Assembly (NCBI GenBank): GCA_005888095.1 | Contig: VBKF01000125.1 | Span: forward strand, 25,038 to 89,037 | Length of the DNA stretch: 64,000 nt | Reading direction: 5' to 3' | DNA from: Deltaproteobacteria bacterium | Lineage (GTDB): Bacteria > Desulfobacterota > Binatia > DP-6 | In this document: in pieces, positions 24,064-31,598 of the stretch | Numbering within the stretch: position 1 is the stretch's first letter | Layout: every line of letters begins with the position of its first letter | The notes under the pieces: model-generated | Databases searched by the model: none | What the model saw: the letters and a program-made list of their open reading frames with translations, nothing else | Told to the model about the DNA's origin: nothing | Program-made: the position numbers and the translations under genes

Positions 24064-25428
24064 CTAAAAGGTTAGCCTCTCGAAGTCATTCCACTGAATG
24101 GTGACCCCGTCGGCCGTGGCTTCCCAGTTCGGGACGTTCAGTGTCCGCACGGGTCCGCCGCCCCGTGAGATCAGCTGGAACGAGACCGTGGCATTGGGCG
24201 GCGAGCTGGCGGGGATGAAGATATCCGCGCCCTGGATGAACGGCAGCTGGCTGAGGACCGGATCCGGTTGGCTCAGGTCGGTCTGGCCGTCGCGGTTGCG
24301 GTCGAAGGCGAAGAACGCGTTGACCTGCTTGCTGATGGGACAGAGGACTTCGGTGCAGACGTTGAGGTCGTTGATCAGCAGCTGGTCGTTCTCGGCGCCC
24401 TGGTCGCCCCACAGCTCCTTGTACCTGATCATGACCGCCGACACGCTGCCCGGGCGATCGCCGGCGTATTCCTCGATCGAGGGCGAGGCGAGCAGGCGGA
24501 CCGTGTAGTCGCTTCTGACGAACGGCTCGTAGTAGATGTGGAGCGTCGGCAGGCCCGTTTCGACGAGCGCGAACTCGTAGCGCTGGCCCGCGTTGGCCGC
24601 CACCGGTCCCCACGCGCCCCCGCCGGTCGAGCCGTCGCTGATCGCGATCGACGCGAGCGGCGTCGTCGTTGCCCGTACCCCGTTGGCGGCGACCGGCCAG
24701 ATTTGCACGCTCGCGCCGGCGAGCCCTGCGTTCTGCGGGAAGTTGAGCGCCTTGCCCGCGAGCAGGATGCGCTTCTGCGGGACGATGTCGTGTTGTGGTA
24801 GGCCGCCGCGCAAGAATTTGAAGTACTGGATGAACGACTCGGCCGAGGTGCACGTCTGCACGTGCGTCTGGTCCGGGATCGTGACGTTCTGCGCGCCGTC
24901 CATGTTCCGGCCCGGAGTCCCCCTGCCCGCCCAGACGGCGAGCGTGGGCACCCCGGGATTCTGGTTTTGGCCGTCGACGTTGATGTAGTGCGCCACGTTC
25001 GCCCTGCGCTGGGCGGCCATGTCTCCGTTGGTCAGGTAGTCGTACATCACCGAGGTGCCGAGCGAGTGCGCGACGACGTCGACCTGGGACTTTCCGGTCA
25101 GCTGCTCAAGGGCGGCGATCGCCTCGTCGATCTGCTGGTCGACTTCGCTCTTGTCTCCCACCGCTCGCGTCGAGTTGTAGTCGACCTCGTCGATCCAGCT
25201 GGCCGCGTAGCCGTTGCTCTCAAAGCGCATCGCCTGCGACTCGAATTGAGCGCCCGAGCCCTCGATGCCGTGGACAAAGAGGATCGGGTGCTTGGGCGTG
25301 AGCGCGTGGGCGGCCGGCGCAGCGGACAGCAACAACCCGCCCCCGGCCAGAGCGGCGAGAAGCACGCGCGGGACCGTCCGGCCCAGGATTCTCGCTAGCC
25401 AGCACGTTGTCCGTATCCGGGTGCACAT
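24064..25428 (-). CDS. Secreted lipase, Archaeoglobus-lipase-like with C-terminal beta domain
   Basis: A 454-residue exported lipase. Signal peptide in residues 1-43 (a longish n-region, then VLLAALAGGGLLLSAAPAAH). Catalytic half: HPILFVHGIEGSGAQFES (oxyanion), DEAIAALEQLTGKSQVDVVA with nucleophile AHSLG, Asp around VPTLAVWAGRGTPGRNMDGA, His in IPDQTHVQTCTSAESF. The C-terminal half (KRILLAGKALNFPQNAGLAG onwards) is beta-rich and resembles the C-terminal domain of the Archaeoglobus fulgidus lipase. AGGAGGG 8 nt upstream fixes ATG 25428, excluding a longer upstream frame. Predicted to hydrolyse long-chain esters outside the cell. Confidence 0.85.
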   Translation of the reverse strand: MCTRIRTTCWLARILGRTVPRVLLAALAGGGLLLSAAPAAHALTPKHPILFVHGIEGSGAQFESQAMRFESNGYAASWIDEVDYNSTRAVGDKSEVDQQIDEAIAALEQLTGKSQVDVVAHSLGTSVMYDYLTNGDMAAQRRANVAHYINVDGQNQNPGVPTLAVWAGRGTPGRNMDGAQNVTIPDQTHVQTCTSAESFIQYFKFLRGGLPQHDIVPQKRILLAGKALNFPQNAGLAGASVQIWPVAANGVRATTTPLASIAISDGSTGGGAWGPVAANAGQRYEFALVETGLPTLHIYYEPFVRSDYTVRLLASPSIEEYAGDRPGSVSAVMIRYKELWGDQGAENDQLLINDLNVCTEVLCPISKQVNAFFAFDRNRDGQTDLSQPDPVLSQLPFIQGADIFIPASSPPNATVSFQLISRGGGPVRTLNVPNWEATADGVTIQWNDFERLTF

Positions 25429-25611
25429 ATGTAGTCCCTCCTGGCTCAGCTTGTCAGGCGCGGGTAGCCGCGCTGCAAGCGGCACCGTCGCACAGACGAT
25501 GGCAGGTCTGATGGGGCACCTACGACGTGCGGAAGGTGCCACTACGGGAGACGCCACGCCAATCACCTGTGGAGGTGGACTCGGCCTTCCGATGGACGTG
25601 AGGCGTGAGGC

Positions 25612-26934
25612 ATGAGCACGCGGCGGGCCCGACTTGACCGCGCCGACGGGGCCTTGTTACGCCCCGGCAGCGACATGGCGTGGCCGCCGACCCCGGAAGA
25701 GTTCGGGCGCTTGCGCGAGACCCTCGCATGGGTCGCCGCGCGGTCGTCTTACTACCGCCGTGTCTTCGACGCCGCCGGGGTGCGGCCCGACACGCTCGCG
25801 AGCTACGACGAGTTCCGCCGCCGGGTCCCGCTGACCCTCAAGACCAACCTGGTCGAGAACCAGCGGGCGCACCCGCCGTTCGGCGAGTTTCTCGCCGCGC
25901 CGCGGGAGCAGTTCGCCTCGCTCCACACCTCGCCCGGGCCGATCTACATCCCGCGCCTCGCCGAGGAGCGCGGCGGGACGCCGGTGCTCGTCGAGGCGGT
26001 CGCCGCCATGGGTGTGCGCCCCGGCGAGGTGGTGCACGTGACCCTGTCCTACCACATCATGCCGGGCGGACTCCGGCTCCATCGCGCCTTCGAGGAGTAC
26101 GGCTGCCTGGTCATCAACGGCGGCACCGGGGCGAGCCGCCTCCAGGTGGAGGTGGCGCGCGCCTGGGGCGCGACGGTGTACGCCGGCACGCCGAGCTTCC
26201 TCGCCAACCTCGGCGACACGGCGCGCGAGATGGGCCTCGACCCCCGCCGCGACCTCCACTACCGGGTCGGCTTCTCGACCGCCGAGGCGCTCACGCCGGC
26301 GCTGCGCCGCGAGCTCGAGGCCACCTTCGGCATCGAGCTCTACGACCACTGCGGGGAAGCGCAGATCGGACCGCTCGCCGGAGAATGTCGCCTGCACGAC
26401 GGCATGCACCTCCACGCCCGCGACCTCTTCTGCGAGTTCCTCGACGTCGAGAGCGGTGAGCCGGTCGAGCCGGGTGGGACGGGCGAGCTCGTCGCCACAC
26501 AGCTCGGGCCGCGCGCGCTGCCGCTCGTGCGCTACGCCCCGCGCGACGTCTTCCACCTCCTGCCCGGCGCGTGCGCCTGCGGCAACCCGGCGCTGCGCCT
26601 GCGCTTCGTCGGCCAGGCGGGCGCCATCCGGAAGATCAAGGGTGTGCTCGTCCACCCGGCCCAGGTACACGCGGTGACGAGCGACTTTCCCGAGCTCGGC
26701 CGCTTCCAGATCGTCGTCGAGCGAGGGGCCCGGTACGACCGCGCCCGCCTGCGGGCGGGGACCGTGCGCGCGCCTGCCGAGCCCGAGGCGCTCGCGCGCG
26801 CGCTGGCCGAGCGGCTGAAGTCGACGGTCTTGATCCAGATGGACGTCGAGCTGGTGCCCGAGGCGGACATCCCGGAGGCGGCCGCGCCGCCCCGGTTCAG
26901 CGAGGCGATCGTCGATCGCAGGACGAAGGCGTGA
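25612..26934 (+). CDS. PaaK-like (phenylacetate-CoA ligase family) protein, degenerate ATP loop
   Basis: A 440-residue protein of the PaaK branch of adenylate-forming enzymes. Family landmarks present: SYYRRVFDAAGVRPDTLASY, RVPLTLKTNLVENQRAHPPF, VHVTLSYHIMPGGLRLHRAF, GASRLQVEVARAWGATVYAG, YDHCGEAQIGPLAGECR and a C-terminal domain after IKGVLVHPAQV. The normal phosphate loop (S-T-G-T-T-G-x-P) is replaced by LHTSPGPIYIPRLAEERGG, so ATP use is uncertain. A second in-frame ATG at 25675 is also possible. The GTG of the next PaaK-like gene overlaps its stop (GTGA), so the two are coupled and may form a complex. Confidence 0.8.
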   Translation: MSTRRARLDRADGALLRPGSDMAWPPTPEEFGRLRETLAWVAARSSYYRRVFDAAGVRPDTLASYDEFRRRVPLTLKTNLVENQRAHPPFGEFLAAPREQFASLHTSPGPIYIPRLAEERGGTPVLVEAVAAMGVRPGEVVHVTLSYHIMPGGLRLHRAFEEYGCLVINGGTGASRLQVEVARAWGATVYAGTPSFLANLGDTAREMGLDPRRDLHYRVGFSTAEALTPALRRELEATFGIELYDHCGEAQIGPLAGECRLHDGMHLHARDLFCEFLDVESGEPVEPGGTGELVATQLGPRALPLVRYAPRDVFHLLPGACACGNPALRLRFVGQAGAIRKIKGVLVHPAQVHAVTSDFPELGRFQIVVERGARYDRARLRAGTVRAPAEPEALARALAERLKSTVLIQMDVELVPEADIPEAAAPPRFSEAIVDRRTKA

Positions 26935-28193
26935 ACGCGGACCGTCGCTACTACGACCCGGACGTCCAGACGATGCCGCTCGAGCGCCTGCGGCGGCTGC
27001 AGGCCGAGCGGCTCGCCCGCCAGCTCGACCGCGTATGGGCCGTCCCGGTACCGTTCTTCCGCCGCAAGCTCGAGGCCGCCGGTCTCCGGCGCGCCGACCT
27101 CCGGGGCCTGGACGACCTCCGGCTCATCCCGACGACGGTGAAGGACGAGCTCCGCCGGAGCGAGGAGGAGCACCCGCCGTTCGGCGACTACCGCGGCGCG
27201 CCCATCGAGGCCTGCGTCCGGCTCGGGGCCTCCACCGGCACGAGCGGCCGGCCGACGCTCATCCTCTGGACCCGCAAGGACCTCGCGGTCGACCATGCCG
27301 CCTCCGCGCGCGGGCGGTGGCGCTGGGGGCTCAGGCCCGGCATGAGCCTCGCCAACGCCCACCCCTTCGGGATGAACGCGGGCGGCTGGCACTTCAGCCA
27401 CGGCGTCGAGATGCTCGGCGTGCTGAACGTCCCCTCCGGCCCACCGCTCGGCGAGGCGCACGTCCGGGACGTCGTCGAGGTGTGGCGCCGGATCCGTCCC
27501 GACATGTACCGGCTCTTCGGCAACGTGGGGCGCACCTATGCGGAAGCCGCGCGCGCGATGGGCCTGGATCCCGAGCGTGACCTGAACCTGCGCCTCGCGG
27601 GTGACCATCCGGCCGAGCAGTACCTGATGGTGAGCTCGGGCCTCGAGGCGCTGCCCCTGCTCGGCAGCGCCTGCGAGGAACGCGACGGCGCGCACCTGGC
27701 CGAGGACCTGGCCATTGTCGAGGTGATCGACCGGCGGACGGGACGCCCGTGCGGCGACGGCGAGCGCGGCAACCTCGTGGTCACCGTCCTCGAAAAGGAC
27801 AACTTCCTCCTCCGCTACGACCTCGAGGACCTGGTCCGCTGGAACACGAAGCCGTGCCCGTGCGGCGAGACGCACCGGCGCCTGTTCTACGAAGGCCGCG
27901 TGCGGGACATCGTCCGGGTCGGCGACCGCGAGCTGCTGCCCATTGACGTGGCGTTCGTGCTCTACGAGTTCCCCGAGGTGTCGCGCCCGTCGGCGGAGTA
28001 TCAGATCGTGCGGCGAGCCGACGTCCTACGTGTCCGCGTCGAGTACGACCCCGCCGCGGACGCGGGCGGGCTCGCGCGGCGCCTCGGCGAGCGCTTCCAG
28101 GAGCGGCTCGGAGTGACGGCCGACGTCGAGCTCGTCCCGCGCGGCGCCGTGCCGCGCTTCGCCTACAAGGCCGCGCGCGTCGTCGACGCCTGA
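26931..28193 (+). CDS. PaaK-like (phenylacetate-CoA ligase family) enzyme
   Basis: A 420-residue PaaK-family acyl-CoA ligase. Starts VNADRRYYDPDVQTMPLERL, the typical PaaK opening. It has the L-x-x-I-P-T-T-V-K-D-E-L segment, the phosphate loop in ASTGTSGRPTLILWTR (about residues 100-115), HPFGMNAGGWHFSHG, GERGNLVVTVLEKDNFLLRY, the D-L-V-R-W element and the C-terminal GRVRDIVRVGDRELLPIDVA. The YGxTE-type aromatic motif is not clear (LRLAGDHPAEQY stands there). More likely the active partner than the first gene. GTG start set by the GTGA overlap. Confidence 0.85.
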   Translation: MNADRRYYDPDVQTMPLERLRRLQAERLARQLDRVWAVPVPFFRRKLEAAGLRRADLRGLDDLRLIPTTVKDELRRSEEEHPPFGDYRGAPIEACVRLGASTGTSGRPTLILWTRKDLAVDHAASARGRWRWGLRPGMSLANAHPFGMNAGGWHFSHGVEMLGVLNVPSGPPLGEAHVRDVVEVWRRIRPDMYRLFGNVGRTYAEAARAMGLDPERDLNLRLAGDHPAEQYLMVSSGLEALPLLGSACEERDGAHLAEDLAIVEVIDRRTGRPCGDGERGNLVVTVLEKDNFLLRYDLEDLVRWNTKPCPCGETHRRLFYEGRVRDIVRVGDRELLPIDVAFVLYEFPEVSRPSAEYQIVRRADVLRVRVEYDPAADAGGLARRLGERFQERLGVTADVELVPRGAVPRFAYKAARVVDA

Positions 28194-28248
28194 GAAGCGT
28201 TTTTTACTTGCATTCGGGTGTCCATCCTTGCTAAGCGCAGAGGCGTTC

Positions 28249-29184
28249 ATGCGCCGCGTCGCCCGCCCGCTCCTGACCGCGCTCGCCGTGAGCGGCCTGG
28301 TTGCTTTCACGTCCCCGAAGACCGGCTGCGGCACCTACACGAAGACCCAGTACCCGATCGTGCTGGCGCACGGCGCCGCGGGCTTCGACTCGTTGTTCGG
28401 GATCCTCGACTACTGGTTCGGAATCCCCGAGGACCTGGCCGCCGGCGGAGCCAAGGTCTTCGTCACCGAGGTGAGCCAGTTCAACACGCCCGAGGTGCGC
28501 GGCGAGCAGCTGATCGCGCAGCTCGAGCAGATCCGGGCGATCACGGGCAAGCCCAAGGTGAACCTCATCGGCCACAGCCAGGGCGGCTTCGACGTCCGCT
28601 ACGTGGCCGCCGTGCGGCCCGACCTGGTGGCGTCGGTTACGACCATCGGGACGCCGCACCGGGGCACCCAGATCGCCGACTACCTCGACGCGAACTTCCT
28701 GAACGGCGGGTTCACCCAGGACGTGATCGCGAACTTCGCGAACACGCTCGGGACGGTCATCGGCCTGCTCTCGGGCTCGTCGAACCCGCAGGACGCGATC
28801 GCGGGCATCCGCTCGCTCACGTCGGCGGGCGCCGCCGTCTTCAACGCGAGCTACCCGCAGGGGATGCCGGCGACGCCCTGCGGTGTGGGCGCCGCGGTCG
28901 TGAACGGCATCCGCTATTACTCGTGGACCGGGACGGGCGTGCTCACCAACTCGGCCGACGTCTTCGACGACGCGCTCGGCGTGGCATCGCTCTTTACCAG
29001 CGAAGCGAACGACGGGCTCGTCGGACACTGCAGCGCCCACCTGGGCCAGGTGCTCCGCGACGATTACTTCTACAACCACCTCGACGAGGTGAACCAGATC
29101 ACCGCGCTCGTCTCGCCCTTCGAGGCCAATCCGCTGGTGGTCTTCCGGACGCACGCCAACCGGCTGAAGAACGCCGGCCTCTGA
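28249..29184 (+). CDS. lipA: Extracellular triacylglycerol lipase (LipA, subfamily I.1/I.2 type)
   Basis: A 311-residue lipase like Burkholderia/Pseudomonas LipA. N-terminal signal segment (RRVARPLLTALAVSGLVAFT), then TQYPIVLAHGAAGFDSLFGI (oxyanion HG), LDYWFGIPEDLAAGGAKVFV, and nucleophile VNLIGHSQGGFDVRYVAA (Ser near residue 112). Then TTIGTPHRGTQIADY, acid in SEANDGLVGHCSAHLGQV and His in NHLDEVNQI. The last two segments also hold the Ca2+-site Asp residues of the family. ATG 28249 is preferred over TTG 28228. Five bp downstream lies the lipase-specific foldase, which this family needs for folding before type II secretion. Confidence 0.9.
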   Translation: MRRVARPLLTALAVSGLVAFTSPKTGCGTYTKTQYPIVLAHGAAGFDSLFGILDYWFGIPEDLAAGGAKVFVTEVSQFNTPEVRGEQLIAQLEQIRAITGKPKVNLIGHSQGGFDVRYVAAVRPDLVASVTTIGTPHRGTQIADYLDANFLNGGFTQDVIANFANTLGTVIGLLSGSSNPQDAIAGIRSLTSAGAAVFNASYPQGMPATPCGVGAAVVNGIRYYSWTGTGVLTNSADVFDDALGVASLFTSEANDGLVGHCSAHLGQVLRDDYFYNHLDEVNQITALVSPFEANPLVVFRTHANRLKNAGL

Positions 29185-29189
29185 CGCCC

Positions 29190-30197
29190 GTGCGGCGGGC
29201 GCTGCCCTACCTGCTGCTCGCCGCCGCGCTTGCCGGCGTGCTGGCGTCGCGCGGGCGTCGCGTGCCGAGGCGTTATTCGGTGGAGCACGAGGTGGCGCCG
29301 GTCGCCGCGCTGGCACCCCCGGGCCGGCCGGTCGAGGCGGAACGGAGCGACGCGCTCGGCCGGCAGGGCGGCGCAACGGCGCGGCGCAGCCTGCCGCCCT
29401 CGCTGGCCGGAACCGTAGCGGACGGCGAGCTCGCGGTCGACGAGAGCGGCCGGCTCGTCGTGACGCGCGAGACGCGCCGCTTCTTCGACTATTTTCTCGC
29501 CGGCGGCGGTGAGGAAGGCGTCGGGCGGGCGAGAGCCCGCCTCGTCGCAGAGGTCCGGAAGAGGCTGCCGGTGAGTGCCGTCCCGGAGGCAATCGGCCTC
29601 CTCGACCGCTACCTGGCCTATCGCCGGCGCGCGCGGCTCGCCGAGCAGGCGCTGGACGTCGGCGCCCGAGTGAGCCTCCTGCACGCCCTGCGGGAGCAGA
29701 CGCTCGGCGCCGAAGCGGCGCGTGTCTTCTTCGCCGACGAGGAAGCGGCGGACGAAGCGGCGATCGAACGGGCGCGGATCTCCGCCGACCCGTCGCTCGA
29801 CGCTGCCGAACGCGGGCGCCGCGCGGCTCGCCTGGAGGAGCGGCTGCCGGAGCCCGTGCGCGAGGCCCGCGCGCAGGCCCTGGCCCCCCTCCGCCTGATG
29901 CAGGACGAGGAGCGTTTGCGGGCGAGCGGCGCCTCGCCCGCCGAGATCCGGGCCTTGCGAGAGCGTTCCTTCGGCGCGGAAGCGGCCGACCGCCTCGAGG
30001 ACCTCGACCGCCAGCGGGCCGCCTGGCAGCGGCGTCTCGACGATTACCGCGAGGCGCGTGACGCCATCGCGCGGAGCGATTCGCTCGATGCCGGCGCACG
30101 CGATCGGGCGATCGAGACGCTGCGCGCCGAACGCTTCACGCCCGAGGAGCGGCTCCGCGTCGTCGCGCTCGACCGCATCCGGGAGACCGAGCGCTAG
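29190..30197 (+). CDS. lipB: Lipase-specific foldase (Lif/LipB chaperone)
   Basis: A 335-residue membrane-anchored steric chaperone for the preceding lipase. One N-terminal transmembrane anchor (RRALPYLLLAAALAGVLAS), an Ala/Pro-rich linker, then the hallmark motif RRFFDYFLAGGGEE (R-x-x-F-D-Y-x-L-x-x-x-G-E, about residues 92-105). A long all-helical domain with coiled-coil character follows (FFADEEAADEAAIERARI, RAARLEERLPEPVREARAQA, LRASGASPAEIRALRERSFG). The GTG start lies 5 bp after the lipase stop. A small GC hairpin (30212-30227) just after its stop may end the transcript. Confidence 0.9.
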   Translation: MRRALPYLLLAAALAGVLASRGRRVPRRYSVEHEVAPVAALAPPGRPVEAERSDALGRQGGATARRSLPPSLAGTVADGELAVDESGRLVVTRETRRFFDYFLAGGGEEGVGRARARLVAEVRKRLPVSAVPEAIGLLDRYLAYRRRARLAEQALDVGARVSLLHALREQTLGAEAARVFFADEEAADEAAIERARISADPSLDAAERGRRAARLEERLPEPVREARAQALAPLRLMQDEERLRASGASPAEIRALRERSFGAEAADRLEDLDRQRAAWQRRLDDYREARDAIARSDSLDAGARDRAIETLRAERFTPEERLRVVALDRIRETER

Positions 30198-30343
30198 CGC
30201 GTCTCGTCCCGCGGGGCGCGTGCCCCGAGCGCCAGCAACGCCACGCCGGCGAGGGCCCCGGCGTACGGGATGCCGGCGAGGAGACCGACGAGCGCCACGA
30301 CGGCGCCGTGGAACGTCAGCTGCCGGGCCGCCCGCGGCTGCAC
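30194..30343 (-). CDS. Possible 49-residue membrane peptide
   Basis: A short GTG-initiated frame on the minus strand reading VQPRAARQLTFHGAVVALVG then LLAGIPYAGALAGVALLALG and a basic tail. It has one or two hydrophobic helices in a stretch without other genes (30198-30425). An in-frame stop at 30356-30358 limits it upstream, and no ribosome-binding site is visible. It may be the surviving part of a larger four-helix membrane protein (TFHG motif followed by a helix) or chance coding. Confidence 0.25.
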   Translation of the reverse strand: MQPRAARQLTFHGAVVALVGLLAGIPYAGALAGVALLALGARAPRDETR

Positions 30344-30425
30344 GCGCGGGCGGCGTCAACGCGAGCCGCCGGGCTTGCCGCCGGCAGGCCCGCGGCAGTA
30401 TGCGCTCTCGCGGGAGGGTCACGTC

Positions 30426-30869
30426 ATGCCGTCGCTCAGCATGAGCCGAACCGAGCGCGAGGCATTCCTCGCCGGGACGCACGTTGCGGTCGTCAGCATC
30501 GCCGACGGCGGGCGCGGGCCGCTCACCGTGCCGGTCTGGTATCGGTACGAACCCGGCGGCGCGGTGTGCTTCGTCACGGCGCGCACGTCGCGGAAGCTCG
30601 CGCTGATCAAGAAGGCGGGACGGTTGAGCCTCTGCGTGCAGACCGAGACGGCGCCCTACGAGTACGTCACCGTCGAGGGGCCGGCGACAATCGGAGAGCC
30701 CGACTACGAGCGTGACATTCGCGGCGTGGCCCTTCGCTACCTGGGCGAGCGCGTGGGCGAGATGTATCTCGCCATGACCGCCGAGCAGCGCGCCGCCGAG
30801 GGCGAGGTGCTGGTCTCGGTCCGGCCCGAGCGCTGGCTGACCGCCGACTTCCACAAGATGACGAGGTAG
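30426..30869 (+). CDS. Pyridoxamine 5'-phosphate oxidase-fold (PPOX) flavin-binding protein
   Basis: A 147-residue split-barrel flavin- or F420-binding protein. SLSMSRTEREAFLAGTHVAV, TVPVWYRYEPGGAVCFVTAR, the basic SRKLALIKKAGRLSLCV (cofactor phosphate contact) and YVTVEGPATIGEPDYE match PPOX-class oxidoreductases. GGAGGG at about 30412 supports the ATG. It is followed 2 bp later by a flavin reductase-like gene. A role in reducing an unsaturated or aromatic substrate with F420 or FMN is plausible; cofactor not determinable. Confidence 0.85.
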   Translation: MPSLSMSRTEREAFLAGTHVAVVSIADGGRGPLTVPVWYRYEPGGAVCFVTARTSRKLALIKKAGRLSLCVQTETAPYEYVTVEGPATIGEPDYERDIRGVALRYLGERVGEMYLAMTAEQRAAEGEVLVSVRPERWLTADFHKMTR

Positions 30870-30871
30870 CC

Positions 30872-31360
30872 ATGCACGCCGATGTGGTGCGGGCGCTCGC
30901 CGCACTGACGACGGGTATCTACGTGCTCACCGTGCGCGACGGCGACCGCCGGCACGGCATGTCGTCGTCGTGGGTGACGCAGGTCTCGGGCGACCCGCCG
31001 CTCGTCGCGGCGGCGATCGATCGCCGGCATTTCAGCCACGACGTCGTGGAGCGGACCCGTCGTTTCGCACTGAACGTGATCGGCGCGCGTGCGAAGCACC
31101 TGGAGGACTACTTCTATTCGGCCGCGTCCCGGCGGCCCGACAACCTCGACACCGTCGCCCGGGAGGACTCGCCGGACGGGCCGCCCCTGCTCCGCGACGC
31201 GATGGCCACGCTCGAGTGCCGGGTCACGGCCGCGCACGCGGCGGGGGATCACACGCTCTTCGTCGCGTCGATCGAGCGGGTCACGTGGCGCGGCGACGAC
31301 CGGCCGCTCACGTCGCAGGACCTGGACTACGTGTACGTGGGCGAGGTCGTGCGTCGCTGA
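30872..31360 (+). CDS. Flavin reductase family (DIM6/NTAB) protein
   Basis: A 162-residue FMN-binding split-barrel protein of the flavin reductase-like family. VVRALAALTTGIYVLTVRDG, HGMSSSWVTQVSGDPPLVAA (FMN-binding MTxSW-like signature), SHDVVERTRRFALNVIGARA and the RPDNLDTV then HTLFVASIERV order are typical. Such proteins supply reduced FMN to two-component monooxygenases; several LLM-class oxidoreductases in this window could be recipients, though none is adjacent. Coupled to the PPOX-fold gene (2-bp gap). Confidence 0.87.
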   Translation: MHADVVRALAALTTGIYVLTVRDGDRRHGMSSSWVTQVSGDPPLVAAAIDRRHFSHDVVERTRRFALNVIGARAKHLEDYFYSAASRRPDNLDTVAREDSPDGPPLLRDAMATLECRVTAAHAAGDHTLFVASIERVTWRGDDRPLTSQDLDYVYVGEVVRR

Positions 31361-31598
31361 GTGCCGGGACGCGCCGCCGATCGCGTGTCGTCGGCCGTGC
31401 GCTCGGGACTGAGACTTGCCGCCGCGAAGCGCCGAGCGAACGAGTGTGCGGCGCGAGCGGCGAAACGCCGCAGGAATGCCGCCCCGTCAGCTCCCGGTCA
31501 GGTCGGCGTCCGCCGGTCCGATCGTCCACGCAGCGACGGCCCTGGCACAGGGCTCGCACACCGGCCTCCACGGTAACGGCCCAACAAGGAGGTCGACA

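Noticed and set aside
28177..28205. Stem GCGTC-GTC-GACGC followed by T6 as an intrinsic terminator of the PaaK-like pair
   Set aside because: The T-run starts 11 nt after the stem and the stem is only 5 bp within coding sequence, so termination is not convincing.
28231..30099. 622-codon minus-strand frame over the lipase and foldase genes
   Set aside because: Low-complexity Arg/Pro composition, no motifs. The plus strand carries complete LipA and Lif signatures.
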